From CAZFLM01 sp964519955 (lineage in GTDB: Bacteria > Armatimonadota > Chthonomonadetes > Chthonomonadales > CAJBBX01): a stretch of 40,922 bases of DNA. The stretch is from positions 1 to 40,922 of the forward strand of contig CAZFLM010000062.1 of the NCBI GenBank assembly GCA_964519955.1, given 5' to 3'. The position numbers were made by a program, and so were the translations under genes. Within the stretch, counting starts at the first letter, position 1. Each line of letters opens with the position of its first letter. The notes below the pieces were generated by a model. It was given only the letters and a program-made list of their open reading frames with translations, did no database searches and was not told the DNA's origin. Shown one piece after another: positions 40,044 to 40,922 of the stretch.

Positions 40044-40922
40044 TCAGCGCTGGTAGGCAGGCGTCCCGTTGCCCAGCCGCGTCGCCGCGACAGCAGACCC
40101 CGAGGCCACGTAGACGCGCGGCACGCGCGGCGTCAGACGGGTCGTCACGTCGTGCTCCGTCGTGTCGATGAGCTTGGCGATCTCCTCGACCCGGATGCAC
40201 TCCGCGCCCTGGCGGCCGATGAGCACCACCTCGGACCCCACGTTCGCGCCAGGGATATCGGTGACGTCGACGAGCGTCATGTCCATACAGACCCGGCCGA
40301 CGATCGGCGCCGGCGCCTCGTTGACCAGGACGCGGCCGATGTTGCTCAGCGCTCGCGGATAGCCATCGCCATAGCCGACCGGCAGCACCGCGATCCGGCT
40401 CGGCCTCGTCAGTATCCGGGTCCGCGCGTAGCTCACCCCGTGGCCCGCCGGCAGGTTGCGCACCTGGACGATGCGGGTACGCAGGGTCATCGCGGGACGC
40501 AGCGGCGGCACGGACACCTCGGCGGGGATCGGCGGCATGATGCCGTACACAAGCAGGCCGGGCCGCACCAGATCGAGGCGCGCCTCGGGGTAGCGCAGCA
40601 GCGCCGCGCTCGCGGCGCAGTGGACCGGCTTGAGGCGCGTGTCGGTCGCCAGGACGCGCTGGCGGGCATCCTCGAAGACCGCCAACTGCCGCGCGGTGAA
40701 CTCCGGGTCATCATCCGCGCACGCGAAATGCGTGAAGAGCCCCTCGATGACGATCGAGGGCATCCGCGCAACGACGGACGCCAGGCGTTCCGCCAGCTCC
40801 GGCATGACGCCCTGGCGCCCCATCCCGGTATCGACCTTCATGTGCACCCGAACGCCCGTTCGCTGCTTCTGCGCGGCAACGCTCAGAGCCCGGGCGCCGT
40901 CCAGGTCGCTTATCGCCGGCGT
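40044..40922 (-). CDS. alr: Alanine racemase, 5' part outside the window
   Basis: This PLP enzyme interconverts L- and D-alanine for peptidoglycan. The reading frame is open to the window edge; I extended it by hand upstream of MHMKVDTGMGRQG through AISDLDGARALSV. The N-terminal PLP-lysine lies outside. Visible motifs: VDTGMGR, FTHFACAD, VHCAASAALLR, VRPGLLVYGI, the catalytic tyrosine segment VLPVGYGDGYPR, and VGRVCMDMTLVDVT near the substrate carboxylate. The C-terminal beta-domain is complete and ends normally. It is the most upstream gene of the minus-strand run at this end of the window. Confidence 0.96.
   Translation of the reverse strand, partial: TPAISDLDGARALSVAAQKQRTGVRVHMKVDTGMGRQGVMPELAERLASVVARMPSIVIEGLFTHFACADDDPEFTARQLAVFEDARQRVLATDTRLKPVHCAASAALLRYPEARLDLVRPGLLVYGIMPPIPAEVSVPPLRPAMTLRTRIVQVRNLPAGHGVSYARTRILTRPSRIAVLPVGYGDGYPRALSNIGRVLVNEAPAPIVGRVCMDMTLVDVTDIPGANVGSEVVLIGRQGAECIRVEEIAKLIDTTEHDVTTRLTPRVPRVYVASGSAVAATRLGNGTPAYQR

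Overview
This is a high-GC bacterial window, most likely chromosomal. The best guess is Armatimonadota or a near relative. The basis is the diverged FTLIELL-type pseudopilin with an H-X9-DG-like (DUF1559-like) layout, the golvesin-like and PQQ-propeller surface proteins, and the ruvX-mltG-yqeG-aroE-pilB gene order. The phylum is an inference; there is no rRNA or other marker here to settle it. I saw no tRNA, rRNA, CRISPR array or intact insertion sequence.

Left edge to 3.2 kb (minus strand): pilM-pilN-pilO, the inner-membrane alignment subcomplex of a type IV pilus (T4P). pilO runs off the window. The unit has its own near-consensus sigma-70 promoter at 2994-3022.

3.2-30.9 kb (minus strand): a second T4P unit of about 28 kb, read from a near-consensus promoter at 30943-30971. 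It carries pilB, pilT, pilC and pilD (motor, platform and prepilin peptidase), then four pseudopilins and two giant exported proteins. The pseudopilins are 291, 631, 674 and 1038 aa. The giants are a 1698-aa candidate lipoprotein (DUF4159-like region plus PQQ and NHL-like propeller stretches) and a 2783-aa secreted protein (two golvesin-like domains, a PQQ-type propeller and a C-terminal Phe-Trp repeat region). The order resembles the minor-pilin/PilY1 clusters of proteobacterial T4P, but nearly every part is two to several times larger. My reading is a greatly enlarged pilus-tip or surface-adhesin complex. Most gaps in this unit hold a perfect GC-rich hairpin with no U-tract.

31.0-34.3 kb (minus strand): a housekeeping run of ruvX, mltG, yqeG-type HAD phosphatase and aroE, leading into the pilus unit. 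At 34.37-35.84 kb (plus strand) there is one exported alpha/beta hydrolase-like protein whose nucleophile elbow lacks serine.

36.1-40.9 kb (minus strand): an ABC-2-like exporter permease without an ATPase, a Ppx/GppA polyphosphatase split into a separate HD-domain gene and an N-terminal ASKHA gene, an FmdB-type zinc ribbon, and the 3' part of alr.

A short mosaic repeat family of 79-102 bp (five copies at three loci) has imperfect inverted ends TAGCCTGG/CCAGGCTA. At all three loci the repeat boundary coincides with the TAG stop codon of a flanking gene.
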